This document shows positions 49,690 to 57,675 of a DNA stretch of 64,000 bases, one piece after another (position 1 is the stretch's first letter; each line of letters begins with the position of its first letter). The stretch lies in NCBI RefSeq assembly GCF_021271205.1, contig NZ_JAIWKS010000006.1:124001-188000 (forward strand), written 5' to 3'. This DNA is from Pseudomonas uvaldensis (GTDB taxonomy: Bacteria; Pseudomonadota; Gammaproteobacteria; Pseudomonadales; Pseudomonadaceae). A program made the position numbers and the translations under genes. A model generated the notes under the pieces. That model was not told the origin of the DNA and did no database searches. It saw only the letters and a list, made by a program, of their open reading frames with translations.

Positions 49690-51126
49690 TCAGCCCTCAT
49701 CCCCCTCATCATCATCCCCACCATCGACCTTCATCCCCAATTCCTTGATCTTGCGGGTCAAGGTATTGCGGCCCCAGCCCAGCAGCACGGCAGCGTCGCG
49801 GCGGCGGCCAGCGGTGTGTTTGAGGGCGGTTTCGATCATGATCCGCTCGAAGCTCGGGACGGCGCTGTCCAGCAGGCTCGACTGGCCACGGGTCAGCGCC
49901 TGGTCGGCCCATTGGCGCAAGGCCTGTTCCCAATTGGTCACCGGTGCCGAGTCCTGTGGCAGGCTCAACAGTTCCGGTGGCAGGTCGCCGATGTGCACTT
50001 CGCGCCCCGACGCCATGACCGTGATCCAGCGGCAGGTATTCTCCAGCTGGCGCACGTTGCCGGGCCACGGCAGGTTCTTGAGGTATTCCTCGGTCTCGCT
50101 CTTGAGCAGCTTGGGCTCCACCGCCAGTTCCTGGGCTGCGCGGCTGAGGAAATGCCTGGCCAGGGTCGGGATGTCTTCGCGACGATCCGCCAGACGCGGG
50201 ATATGGATGCGAATCACGTTCAGGCGATGGAACAAGTCTTCGCGGAATTTTCCGGCGTGGACCAGGGTTTCCAGGTTCTGGTGGGTCGCGGCGATAATGC
50301 GCACATCGACCTTGACCGGCGTGTGGCCGCCCACTCGATAGAACTCTCCGTCGGCCAGCACGCGCAGCAAGCGGGTCTGGGTGTCGGCCGGCATGTCACC
50401 GATTTCATCGAGGAACAGCGTGCCGCCGTCGGCCTGCTCGAAGCGCCCGCGACGCAGGTTGGCCGCGCCGGTGAATGCGCCCTTTTCGTGGCCGAACAGT
50501 TCGGATTCCATCAAATCCTTGGGAATCGCCGCCATGTTCAGCGCAATGAACGGCGAGGCCGCCCGCGGGCTGTGGCGGTGCAGGGCGTGAGCGACCAGTT
50601 CCTTACCCGTGCCCGATTCACCATTGATCAGTACGGTGATGTTGGAGTGGCTCAGGCGGCCGATGGCGCGGAAAACCTCTTGCATCGCTGGCGCTTCGCC
50701 AATGATTTCCGGAGTCCGGGCCAAGGCTGGCACTTCTTCCAGACCTTGCTGTTCCTGGGCATGCTGGTTGGCGCGCTTGACCAGCGACACCGCTTCATCG
50801 ACATCGAACGGCTTGGGCAGGTACTCGAAAGCGCCGCCCTGATAGGACGCAACGGCGCTGTCCAGGTCGGAGTGGGCGGTCATGATGATCACCGGTAGCC
50901 GCGGGTGCTGCTCGCGAATCCGGGCCAGCAGGTCCAGGCCACTGGCGCCGGGCATGCGAATGTCGGAGATGATGACGTCCGGCTGCTGACGGGCCAGGCG
51001 GCTCATGACTCCATCGGCACTGTCGAAGCTCTGGGTGGTCATGCCTTCCTGTTGCAAGGCTTTTTCCAGGACCCAGCGGATAGAACGGTCGTCATCGACG
51101 ATCCACACGGTTTCACTACGGCTCAT
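49690..51126 (-). CDS. ntrC: Nitrogen regulation response regulator NtrC
   Basis: 478 residues. Receiver domain with phospho-acceptor Asp55 (VIISDIRMPG). The AAA+ sigma-54 activator domain has Walker A GESGTGKE, GAFTGA (sigma-54 contact) and FRVGGHTPV-type arginine-finger regions. A C-terminal Fis-type HTH follows (LGWGRNTLTRKIKELG), with an acidic tail GGDDDEGDEG. It activates sigma-54 promoters under nitrogen limitation. Targets probably include glnA, ntrBC and nrsZ in this window. The start overlaps the ntrB stop by four bases. Confidence 0.97.
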   Translation of the reverse strand: MSRSETVWIVDDDRSIRWVLEKALQQEGMTTQSFDSADGVMSRLARQQPDVIISDIRMPGASGLDLLARIREQHPRLPVIIMTAHSDLDSAVASYQGGAFEYLPKPFDVDEAVSLVKRANQHAQEQQGLEEVPALARTPEIIGEAPAMQEVFRAIGRLSHSNITVLINGESGTGKELVAHALHRHSPRAASPFIALNMAAIPKDLMESELFGHEKGAFTGAANLRRGRFEQADGGTLFLDEIGDMPADTQTRLLRVLADGEFYRVGGHTPVKVDVRIIAATHQNLETLVHAGKFREDLFHRLNVIRIHIPRLADRREDIPTLARHFLSRAAQELAVEPKLLKSETEEYLKNLPWPGNVRQLENTCRWITVMASGREVHIGDLPPELLSLPQDSAPVTNWEQALRQWADQALTRGQSSLLDSAVPSFERIMIETALKHTAGRRRDAAVLLGWGRNTLTRKIKELGMKVDGGDDDEGDEG

Positions 51127-52208
51127 GTCGATGTGGCTCCTTGTTCCAGTGGCAGGAAGATCGAAAAGGTGGTGTGGCCAGGGTGGCTCTCACATTCGAT
51201 CAGGCCCTGATGCTGACTGATGATGTTCTGGGTAATGGCCAGGCCCAGCCCGGTACCGTCCGGACGGCCGCTGACCATGGGAAAGAAGATGGTTTCCTGC
51301 AGCTCCGGGGGGATGCCCGGGCCGTTGTCGATGATTTCGATCTTGGTCACCAGGCGATGGCGCACGTGGCCAATGGTGAACTGGCGCATGGCGCGGGTGC
51401 GCAGGCTGATGCGGCCCAGGCGCAGTTCGTTCTGGCTGCTGATGGCCTGCATCGCGTTGCGCACGATATTCAAAACGGCCTGGATCATTTGCTCGCGGTC
51501 GATCAGGACGTCGGGAATACTCGGGTCATAGTCGCGCACCAAGGTGATGCAGCCCTGGCTTTCCGCTTCCACGAGGCTGCCAACGCGCTCCAGCACTTCG
51601 TGGACGTTGCACATCGCCAGTGAGGGCAGCTTGTTCGAACCGAGCATTCGGTCCACAAGATTTCGCAAGCGGTCCGCTTCCTCGATGATGACGTTGGTGT
51701 AGTCCTTGAGGCTTTCTTCCGGCAGCTCCCGGGAAAGCAACTGTGCCGCGCCGCGAATCCCGCCAAGAGGGTTCTTGATTTCATGGGCCAGGCCACGCAC
51801 AAGCATCTTGCTGGTTTCCTGCTTGGACAGCTGGGCCTCTTCCTTGGTGATGCGCAACAGGCGGTCACGAGGATGGACCTCGAGCAGCAACAGAGTCGCG
51901 CCGTTGTTCAGGATCGGTGTCACCGCATAGTCCACGGTCAGGGTCTGGCCGGTCAGGGCGGTGAGCATTGCTTCGCGCTTGGTGAACGGATGGGCTTGCT
52001 CTACGGCCTGGCGCAGGGAATTGAGCGCCTCGGCCGACTCAGTGAACAGCTCACTGATAAATTGCCCATGGCTGCGTTGGCCGCTGACGGCCAGGAGCAT
52101 TTCCGCCGCCGGGTTCATGTACTCGAGGCGCAGTTCGGCGTCGAGCAGGATGGTCGCGGTGGTGAGGTTGTCGAGCAACAAGCGGTGTAGTGCGTCGCTA
52201 ATGGTCAT
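51123..52208 (-). CDS. ntrB: Nitrogen regulation sensor kinase NtrB
   Basis: 361 residues from ATG 52208 (GAGG upstream). PAS domain (about 10-110), then DHp with the phosphorylated His142 in GLAHEIKNPLGG, and HATPase with NIVRNAMQAI, IDNGPGIPPE and GTGLGLAI. It phosphorylates NtrC, and its activity is set by PII protein. It has its own promoter region, separate from glnA, with an NtrC box (52409-52425), so it is likely self-activated. Confidence 0.97.
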   Translation of the reverse strand: MTISDALHRLLLDNLTTATILLDAELRLEYMNPAAEMLLAVSGQRSHGQFISELFTESAEALNSLRQAVEQAHPFTKREAMLTALTGQTLTVDYAVTPILNNGATLLLLEVHPRDRLLRITKEEAQLSKQETSKMLVRGLAHEIKNPLGGIRGAAQLLSRELPEESLKDYTNVIIEEADRLRNLVDRMLGSNKLPSLAMCNVHEVLERVGSLVEAESQGCITLVRDYDPSIPDVLIDREQMIQAVLNIVRNAMQAISSQNELRLGRISLRTRAMRQFTIGHVRHRLVTKIEIIDNGPGIPPELQETIFFPMVSGRPDGTGLGLAITQNIISQHQGLIECESHPGHTTFSIFLPLEQGATST

Positions 52209-52265
52209 CAGGACCTCTTTTGAAGCGTAGCAAGCACGCGTATGACGCGCTGGTGCCAAGGAAAA

Positions 52266-52281
52266 TGCAAAAACCAAACCA
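52266..52281 (-). promoter_or_regulatory. Candidate sigma-54 promoter of ntrBC
   Basis: Minus strand TGGTTTGGTTTTTGCA: GG, 10 bases, GC, with a perfect TTGCA -12 region but a weak -24 region. The predicted start near 52255 is 47 bases before the ntrB ATG. Confidence 0.5.
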
Positions 52282-52408
52282 AGGCTCCGAAAAGAAGCGT
52301 TTAGAGCCTTAATGGGCTGGATTTCGCCCAGTTACGTGGCGTTCTGCCAGTTTTTTCGGGTACTTTCGAACCAAAAAGGGCAGGCCGATGGGAAGGCTTG
52401 CAACTTTT

Positions 52409-52425
52409 TGCACCAATATAGTGCG
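52409..52425 (-). promoter_or_regulatory. NtrC box upstream of ntrBC
   Basis: TGCACCAATATAGTGCG on the plus strand; the reverse, CGCACTATATTGGTGCA, differs by one base from the glnA-type NtrC consensus TGCACTATATTGGTGCA. It is centred about 160 bp upstream of the sigma-54-like promoter at 52266-52281. This is the best NtrC match in the window. Confidence 0.85.
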
Positions 52426-52440
52426 CAAGCTTGATGGGCG

Positions 52441-53061
52441 CTAAAAGAATGGAAGGATGCTGCTCTTTTCTTCTTCGGGCTTGTCGGCCAGGGGGCATTC
52501 CGGACGTTGACCATAATCGGCCATGGCGCAGGGCTTGACGCGGCGCTTCTGCGCCAGGGACATGCGCTGCATGTGGAAAGGCTGGTTGGCGGTACGTTCG
52601 ACGATACGGTCCTGCTCATCGAGGATTTCCACCGCAAGGTGATGAGTGCCGCGATCAACGTTGCTCAAGGCAAATACCGGGCTTGGTCCGGGTTCGCCCG
52701 TGGGTTGGCCGTCCAGCAGCAGGCGGTAGCGGTGGCCTTTTTTCAGTCCCGGTTCGCTGGTAGCCGTGACGATAAGCTCGCCGGCGGTGCTGCGTATCGT
52801 GGCGTCCGGCTCGGGAATTAACAGTCGGAGCATCTCGTAATGAAACACGGGCCTGGGCGGCTCGTCGGAGGTCGGTGCCGGTGCGGTGCTGACGGGTGGG
52901 GTTGGCATCCGGTTGCCGGGCGGCAGTTGGACTTTTTTCGCGTTGCCGGGGCGCGGTTGATCGGTAAAGACCCGATTACCCTGGGCGTCGATGTAAGTGT
53001 AGACCTGTGCGAGCCCCGGCAGGGCGACCAGGGCCAGGCCCAGGAGCATCCAGCGGATCAT
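52441..53061 (-). CDS. DUF4124 periplasmic protein
   Basis: 206 residues. Short signal peptide (MIRWMLLGLALVALPGLAQ) followed by the DUF4124 core VYTYIDAQGNRVFTDQPRPGNAK. A second beta-sandwich-like part is rich in LLLDGQPTGEPGPSP, GTHHLAVEILDEQ. The start overlaps the stop of the upstream paralogue by four bases. The function is unknown. Both genes are close to ntrB, a placement I recall from other pseudomonads. Confidence 0.88.
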   Translation of the reverse strand: MIRWMLLGLALVALPGLAQVYTYIDAQGNRVFTDQPRPGNAKKVQLPPGNRMPTPPVSTAPAPTSDEPPRPVFHYEMLRLLIPEPDATIRSTAGELIVTATSEPGLKKGHRYRLLLDGQPTGEPGPSPVFALSNVDRGTHHLAVEILDEQDRIVERTANQPFHMQRMSLAQKRRVKPCAMADYGQRPECPLADKPEEEKSSILPFF

Positions 53062-53576
53062 GGCCGGTGCACCCGTTGTACCGTGAACGTGACGGTTTCG
53101 CTTTGTTGCACGACAGTGTCTGCGTCGATGACCTGGACCGCCAGGCTGTGCTCGCCTCGGTCGATATTCACTAATTGCAGCCGCGGCACATTGGTCGGCT
53201 GGCCATAGGGCTGGCCGTCCAACAGAAGTCTGAACCGATGTGGGCTTTGCAGGCGTGGCTGGGCTCGGACGCCCACGGTAAAGGTGCCGTTGTTGGCGCG
53301 CAGGGCTTCTTCGGTGGGAATGTCTGTCAGCTCCAGCGTTTGGTAGGCGTTGCGCGGCTTTTCGTTGATTGCAGGGGGCGTCGGAGTATCCGGGCTGCTC
53401 GGGCCCTGGGGTTCGATGCTGTTGAGCGGTGGCAGCTCGACCGCCTGGGCCGGCACTCCCTCAGGCGGCTGGTTGCTGTAGGCGGTGTTGCCGTTGGCGT
53501 CGGTGTATTTGTAGATCTGCGCCGCCGCAGGCAACGCCAACAGCAACAACAGAACGCCTGGAAAACCACGACCCAT
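53058..53576 (-). CDS. DUF4124 periplasmic protein (paralogue)
   Basis: 172 residues from ATG 53576. Signal peptide (MGRGFPGVLLLLLALPAAAQ) then IYKYTDANGNTAYSNQPPEG, a DUF4124 core as in the next gene, and the same second part (RLLLDGQPYGQPTNVPRLQL, DRGEHSLAVQVIDA). The two proteins are tandem duplicates sharing both domains and are translationally coupled. Confidence 0.88.
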   Translation of the reverse strand: MGRGFPGVLLLLLALPAAAQIYKYTDANGNTAYSNQPPEGVPAQAVELPPLNSIEPQGPSSPDTPTPPAINEKPRNAYQTLELTDIPTEEALRANNGTFTVGVRAQPRLQSPHRFRLLLDGQPYGQPTNVPRLQLVNIDRGEHSLAVQVIDADTVVQQSETVTFTVQRVHRP

Positions 53577-53674
53577 AAAATCAACCGAGAAATGAAAGTG
53601 TTGGATTCCAGCATAGGTCAGGAAGGGCGGTTGGCCCAAGTCGTTGCGCATTGACCCAGAGGGAATGGGTTGGG

Positions 53675-54235
53675 TCAGGCTTTTGGTGGTGTGATGCACA
53701 ACTCCGCCGTGGCGCGGATCAGGGCGAGCCGGCGTATCGGGTGCTGCTTGTTATGGTGGGTGGCTCGGGCGATCCATCGCGGGCATTGTGGGTCGGTGCG
53801 GTAAGGGGAGAAATCGGCCAGTTGCTGCAGCAGACGTTTTTGCAGGCGGTCGAGTTGCGGGCGGATCTGGTTCACCAGGTCGGCGCGTGGCATGTCCGGG
53901 GCCTTGCCCTCCATGGCCCAGTCGGACAAATCGACGTACTGCACGAATTTGTTGGCTTCTATTTGAGCTGCAAAGAACGTCTCCACGGTTTCGGCCGTCA
54001 GCTTGTAGACCGGCGCCTGGGCGACAGCGGCGGCGATGACTTCGCGCTCGCGCTGACGGTCTTCCACTGGCTTATGGCTGTCCCATTTGCTCAAGGCCAC
54101 CTGATCGGCGATGGCGATGCGTTCGCCAATGGCGTTAAGCAGCGGGGTAAGGGCATCGGGGGCTGGGGTGGCGTTGGCGGCGGTGGCCATCAACGCCGCT
54201 GAGAGGGCAAGGCAGAGCTTGGAGCGCAAAGTCAT
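53675..54235 (-). CDS. Periplasmic chorismate mutase (AroQ-gamma)
   Basis: 186 residues from ATG 54235. Signal peptide (MTLRSKLCLALSAALMATAANA) then the AroQ helical core: LLNAIGERIAIADQVALSKW, KPVEDRQREREVIAAA and VETFFAAQIEANKFVQY. These carry the Arg/Lys/Glu active-site residues. It converts chorismate to prephenate outside the cytosol; the role of secreted chorismate mutases is unclear. It is encoded between the DUF4124 pair and glnA. Confidence 0.85.
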   Translation of the reverse strand: MTLRSKLCLALSAALMATAANATPAPDALTPLLNAIGERIAIADQVALSKWDSHKPVEDRQREREVIAAAVAQAPVYKLTAETVETFFAAQIEANKFVQYVDLSDWAMEGKAPDMPRADLVNQIRPQLDRLQKRLLQQLADFSPYRTDPQCPRWIARATHHNKQHPIRRLALIRATAELCITPPKA

Positions 54236-54287
54236 GGATGATCTCTCGTTTGCTGGGGGTGACGCATGATGCACGTATATTGCGCCC

Positions 54288-54316
54288 ACAAAAAAGGCCT
54301 CCCGAAGGAGGCCTCT
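54288..54316 (-). terminator. Intrinsic terminator of glnA
   Basis: On the minus strand, AGGCCTCC, loop TTCG, GGAGGCCT, then TTTTTTT. It lies 34 bases beyond the glnA stop. Confidence 0.93.
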
Positions 54317-54349
54317 CTTGATTCACGCCGCCTGGGCGACGCTACCGGA

Positions 54350-55756
54350 TCAGCAGCTGTAGTACAGCTCATATTCCAGTGGGTGTACGAAGGTGCGAAC
54401 CTTGATTTCTTCTTCGCTTTTCAGTGCGATGTAAGCGTCGATGAAGTCATCGCTGAATACGCCGCCCTTGGTCAGGAACGCACGGCCCTTGTCCAGCTCT
54501 TCCAGGGCTTCTTTCAGGCTACCGCAAACCTGTGGGATTTCCTTGGCCTCTTCAGGCGGCAGGTCATACAGGTTTTTGTCGGCGGCATCGCCAGGGTGGA
54601 TCTTGTTCTGGATACCGTCCAGACCGGCCATCATCAGTGCAGCGAAGGCCAGGTACGGGTTGGCAGCCGGGTCCGGGAAGCGTGCTTCGATGCGGCGCGC
54701 TTTAGGGCTGTTGACGTAAGGAATACGGATCGAGGCGGAACGGTTGCGAGCCGAGTAGGCCAGCATGACCGGAGCTTCGAAGCCAGGAACCAGACGCTTG
54801 TAGGAGTTGGTCGACGGGTTGGTGAAGCCGTTCAGGGCCTTACCGTGCTTGATGATACCGCCGATGAAGTACAGGGCAGTGTCCGACAGACCGGCATAGC
54901 CTTCGCCTGCGAAGGTGTTCTTGCCGTCCTTGGAGATCGACATGTGAACGTGCATGCCCGAACCGTTGTCGCCGTACAGAGGCTTCGGCATGAAGGTCGC
55001 GGTGCGGCCATAAGCGTCGGCAACGTTGTGTACAACGTATTTCAGGGTCTGGACTTCGTCAGCCTTCTTGACCAGCGTGTTGAACTTCACGCCGATTTCG
55101 TTCTGGCCGGCAGTCGCCACTTCGTGGTGGTGAACTTCGACGGTCTGGCCCATTTCTTCCAGTGCGTTGCACATGGAGGTACGGATCTCGTGGTCGAAGT
55201 CGAACGGTGGAACCGGGAAGTAACCGCCTTTCACGCCTGGACGGTGGCCTTTGTTACCGCCTTCCACGTCCTGGTCGGACATCCACGAACCTTGTTCGGA
55301 GAAGATTTTGAACATGGAACCGGAGATGTCGGACTTGAACTTGACCGAGTCGAAGATGAAGAACTCAGGCTCTGGACCGAAGAAAGCGGTGTCGCCGATA
55401 CCGGTGGACTTCAGGTATTCCTCGGCACGGTGGGCGATGGCGCGTGGGTCGCGGTCATAGCCTTGCATGGTCGAAGGTTCGATGATGTCGCAGACCAGGA
55501 TCAGGGTCGGTTCTTCGGTGAACGGATCCAGGACCGCGGTTTCGTCGTCCGGCATCAGGATCATGTCGGAAGCTTCAATGCCTTTCCAGCCAGAGATGGA
55601 GGAACCGTCGAACATCTTGCCGATTTCGAAGAAATCGTCATCCAGCGCATCACGGGCCGGCATGGTCACGTGATGTTGAGTGCCTTTGGTGTCAGTGAAG
55701 CGCAGATCAATCCACTTGACGTCATGATCTTTGATGAGTTGAACCGACTTCGACAT
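54350..55756 (-). CDS. glnA: Glutamine synthetase type I
   Basis: 468 residues from ATG 55756. Beta-grasp and catalytic domains: VKWIDLRFTDTKGTQHHVTMP, FFGPEPEFFIFD, GSGMHVHMSI, SKARRIEARFPDP-type and the adenylylation Tyr in KNLYDLPPEE. It makes glutamine from glutamate, ammonia and ATP. Regulated by a strong sigma-54 promoter with NtrC boxes upstream, and by GlnE adenylylation through the conserved Tyr. Confidence 0.98.
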   Translation of the reverse strand: MSKSVQLIKDHDVKWIDLRFTDTKGTQHHVTMPARDALDDDFFEIGKMFDGSSISGWKGIEASDMILMPDDETAVLDPFTEEPTLILVCDIIEPSTMQGYDRDPRAIAHRAEEYLKSTGIGDTAFFGPEPEFFIFDSVKFKSDISGSMFKIFSEQGSWMSDQDVEGGNKGHRPGVKGGYFPVPPFDFDHEIRTSMCNALEEMGQTVEVHHHEVATAGQNEIGVKFNTLVKKADEVQTLKYVVHNVADAYGRTATFMPKPLYGDNGSGMHVHMSISKDGKNTFAGEGYAGLSDTALYFIGGIIKHGKALNGFTNPSTNSYKRLVPGFEAPVMLAYSARNRSASIRIPYVNSPKARRIEARFPDPAANPYLAFAALMMAGLDGIQNKIHPGDAADKNLYDLPPEEAKEIPQVCGSLKEALEELDKGRAFLTKGGVFSDDFIDAYIALKSEEEIKVRTFVHPLEYELYYSC

Positions 55757-55850
55757 ATGTCCTCCGGGTGGCTTCGGGCGGTAATGGTGTGCCCTGAATA
55801 TGAGTGATGCCGGCGCGAATACTCGGCCAAGGCAACCTGCCTCACAAGGG

Positions 55851-55866
55851 AGCAAATTGCATGCCA
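55851..55866 (-). promoter_or_regulatory. Sigma-54 promoter of glnA
   Basis: Minus strand TGGCATGCAATTTGCT: one base from the consensus TGGCACG-N4-TTGCW, with exact GG-N10-GC. The predicted start is near 55840, 84 bases before the ATG. Confidence 0.92.
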
Positions 55867-55886
55867 GTGCCCCAGCATGGGTTTTT

Positions 55887-55903
55887 TGCACCAAACCCAC
55901 GCT
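55887..55903 (-). promoter_or_regulatory. NtrC-type box, glnA proximal
   Basis: Minus strand AGCGTGGGTTTGGTGCA keeps the strong half-site TTGGTGCA and GC of the other half. It is only about 55 bp upstream of the predicted start, so it may be a governor or weak site. Confidence 0.5.
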
Positions 55904-55970
55904 TTCAGAGAGCCGAAAACGGGGATTGTCGGACAATCACGCACTGTAATGTGGCGATCATCAGTGTAGG

Positions 55971-55987
55971 TGATCCATTTTGGTGCA
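55971..55987 (-). promoter_or_regulatory. NtrC-type box, glnA distal
   Basis: TGATCCATTTTGGTGCA on the plus strand: one perfect half-site (TTGGTGCA) and a degenerate other half. Centred about 140 bp upstream of the glnA start. A third, weaker candidate overlaps 55940-55956. Confidence 0.6.
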
Positions 55988-56012
55988 TTAAAACCGACTG
56001 CATATTAACTGG

Positions 56013-56040
56013 TTAAACCTTGAGCAATTTCCGCTATAAT
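56013..56040 (+). promoter_or_regulatory. Candidate thiI promoter
   Basis: A perfect TATAAT at 56035-56040 with TTAAAC (56013-56018) 16 bases upstream. The thiI ATG is 43 bases downstream. It is divergent from glnA. Confidence 0.55.
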
Positions 56041-56082
56041 CCGCGCCCCCCTTTTTCGGCTGGCCGTTCGCGCGCTGTTTTC

Positions 56083-57537
56083 ATGAAACTAATCGTAAAA
56101 GTCTTCCCCGAGATCACCATCAAGAGCCGCCCTGTCCGGACGCGTTTTATCCGTCAGTTGGCCAAGAACATTCGCGCCGTGCTCCGTGATCTGGACCCGG
56201 TCGTGGTGGTGAACGGCGTGTGGGACAACCTCGAGCTGGAAACGCGCGTCAGCGAACCCAAGGTCTTGAAGGAAATGACCGAACGCCTGAGCTGCATGCC
56301 GGGCATCGCGCATTTCCTGCAGGTCGATGAATATCCGCTGGGGGACTTCGACGACATCGTCGCCAAATGCAAGCTTCATTATGGCGATGCGTTGGCCGGC
56401 AAGATTTTTTCGGTGCGCTGCAAGCGTGCCGGCAAACACCCGTTCAGTTCCATGGACGTGGAGAAGTACGTCGGCAGCCAGCTGCGCCGGCAATGCGGTG
56501 CCGCCGGTATCTCCCTGAAAGAACCGCAGATCGAAGTGCGCATCGAAATTCGCGACCAGCGGTTGTTCGTGATCCACAGCCAGCACGACAGCATCGGCGG
56601 CTATCCGCTGGGCGCGCTGGAGCAGACGCTGGTGCTGATGTCCGGTGGCTTCGACTCCACAGTGGCGGCCTACCAGATCATGCGTCGCGGGCTGATGAGC
56701 CATTTCTGCTTCTTCAACCTTGGCGGGCGTGCCCATGAACTGGGCGTAATGGAAGTGGCGCACTTTATCTGGAAGAAGTACGGCAGCTCCCAGCGCGTGT
56801 TATTTGTGAGTGTGCCGTTCGAGGAAGTCCTGGGCGAGATTCTCGGGAAAGTCGACGACAGTCATATGGGCGTCATTTTGAAGCGTATGATGTTGCGTGC
56901 CGCGTCGAGCATCGCTGACCGCCTGCACATCGACGCGCTGGTCACCGGCGAGGCGATTTCCCAGGTGTCGAGCCAGACGCTGCCGAACCTGTCGGTCATC
57001 GACTGTGTCACCGAAAAACTGGTGCTGCGCCCACTGATCGCGAGCCACAAGCAGGACATCATCGACACGGCCGAAGCCATCGGCACCGCCGATTTTGCCC
57101 GCCACATGCCGGAATATTGCGGGGTCATTTCGGTCAATCCGAAGACGGCTGCCAAGCGCGGGCGCGTGGAGCATGAAGAGAAAGAATTCGACATGGCGGT
57201 GCTCGATCGTGCAATCGAAAACGCCAGGCTGGTGCCGATCGATCGGGTGATCGATGAATTGGGCCAGGACATCCAGGTTGAAGAAGTCGGCGAAGCGCTG
57301 GCCGGCCAGATCGTCATCGACATCCGTCACCCGGATGAAGCTGAGGATGACCCGCTGAGCGTCGCCGGCGTCGAGGTAAAAACGATGCCGTTCTATGCAG
57401 TGAACGCGCGTTTCAAGGAACTGGACCCTACTCGCCAGTACCTGTTGTATTGCGGCAAAGGCGTGATGAGTCGCCTGCATGCTCACCATTTGCTCAGTGA
57501 GGGGCATGCCAATGTGCGCGTTTATCGACCGAGCTAA
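56083..57537 (+). CDS. thiI: tRNA 4-thiouridine synthetase / thiazole sulfur carrier
   Basis: 484 residues from ATG 56083. Ferredoxin-like and THUMP domains first, then the PP-loop ATP-binding SGGFDSTVAAYQ (about 187), catalytic Cys in MPEYCGVIS, and a C-terminal rhodanese domain with Cys in YLLYCGKGVMSR. The long, rhodanese-containing form makes 4-thiouridine in tRNA and supplies sulfur for thiamin. Confidence 0.96.
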   Translation: MKLIVKVFPEITIKSRPVRTRFIRQLAKNIRAVLRDLDPVVVVNGVWDNLELETRVSEPKVLKEMTERLSCMPGIAHFLQVDEYPLGDFDDIVAKCKLHYGDALAGKIFSVRCKRAGKHPFSSMDVEKYVGSQLRRQCGAAGISLKEPQIEVRIEIRDQRLFVIHSQHDSIGGYPLGALEQTLVLMSGGFDSTVAAYQIMRRGLMSHFCFFNLGGRAHELGVMEVAHFIWKKYGSSQRVLFVSVPFEEVLGEILGKVDDSHMGVILKRMMLRAASSIADRLHIDALVTGEAISQVSSQTLPNLSVIDCVTEKLVLRPLIASHKQDIIDTAEAIGTADFARHMPEYCGVISVNPKTAAKRGRVEHEEKEFDMAVLDRAIENARLVPIDRVIDELGQDIQVEEVGEALAGQIVIDIRHPDEAEDDPLSVAGVEVKTMPFYAVNARFKELDPTRQYLLYCGKGVMSRLHAHHLLSEGHANVRVYRPS

Positions 57538-57675
57538 GTGCCCGGGGCTGTTTGCCTGTGGCCTGCGTCACCGGCCCCCCGACGCCGCCGGCAAGCTGTA
57601 ACGGCTTTGTCGGACTCAACGTAAATCGCTGCCACGACCTGTCAGCACACCGAATCCTCTGATCGAGATACACAA

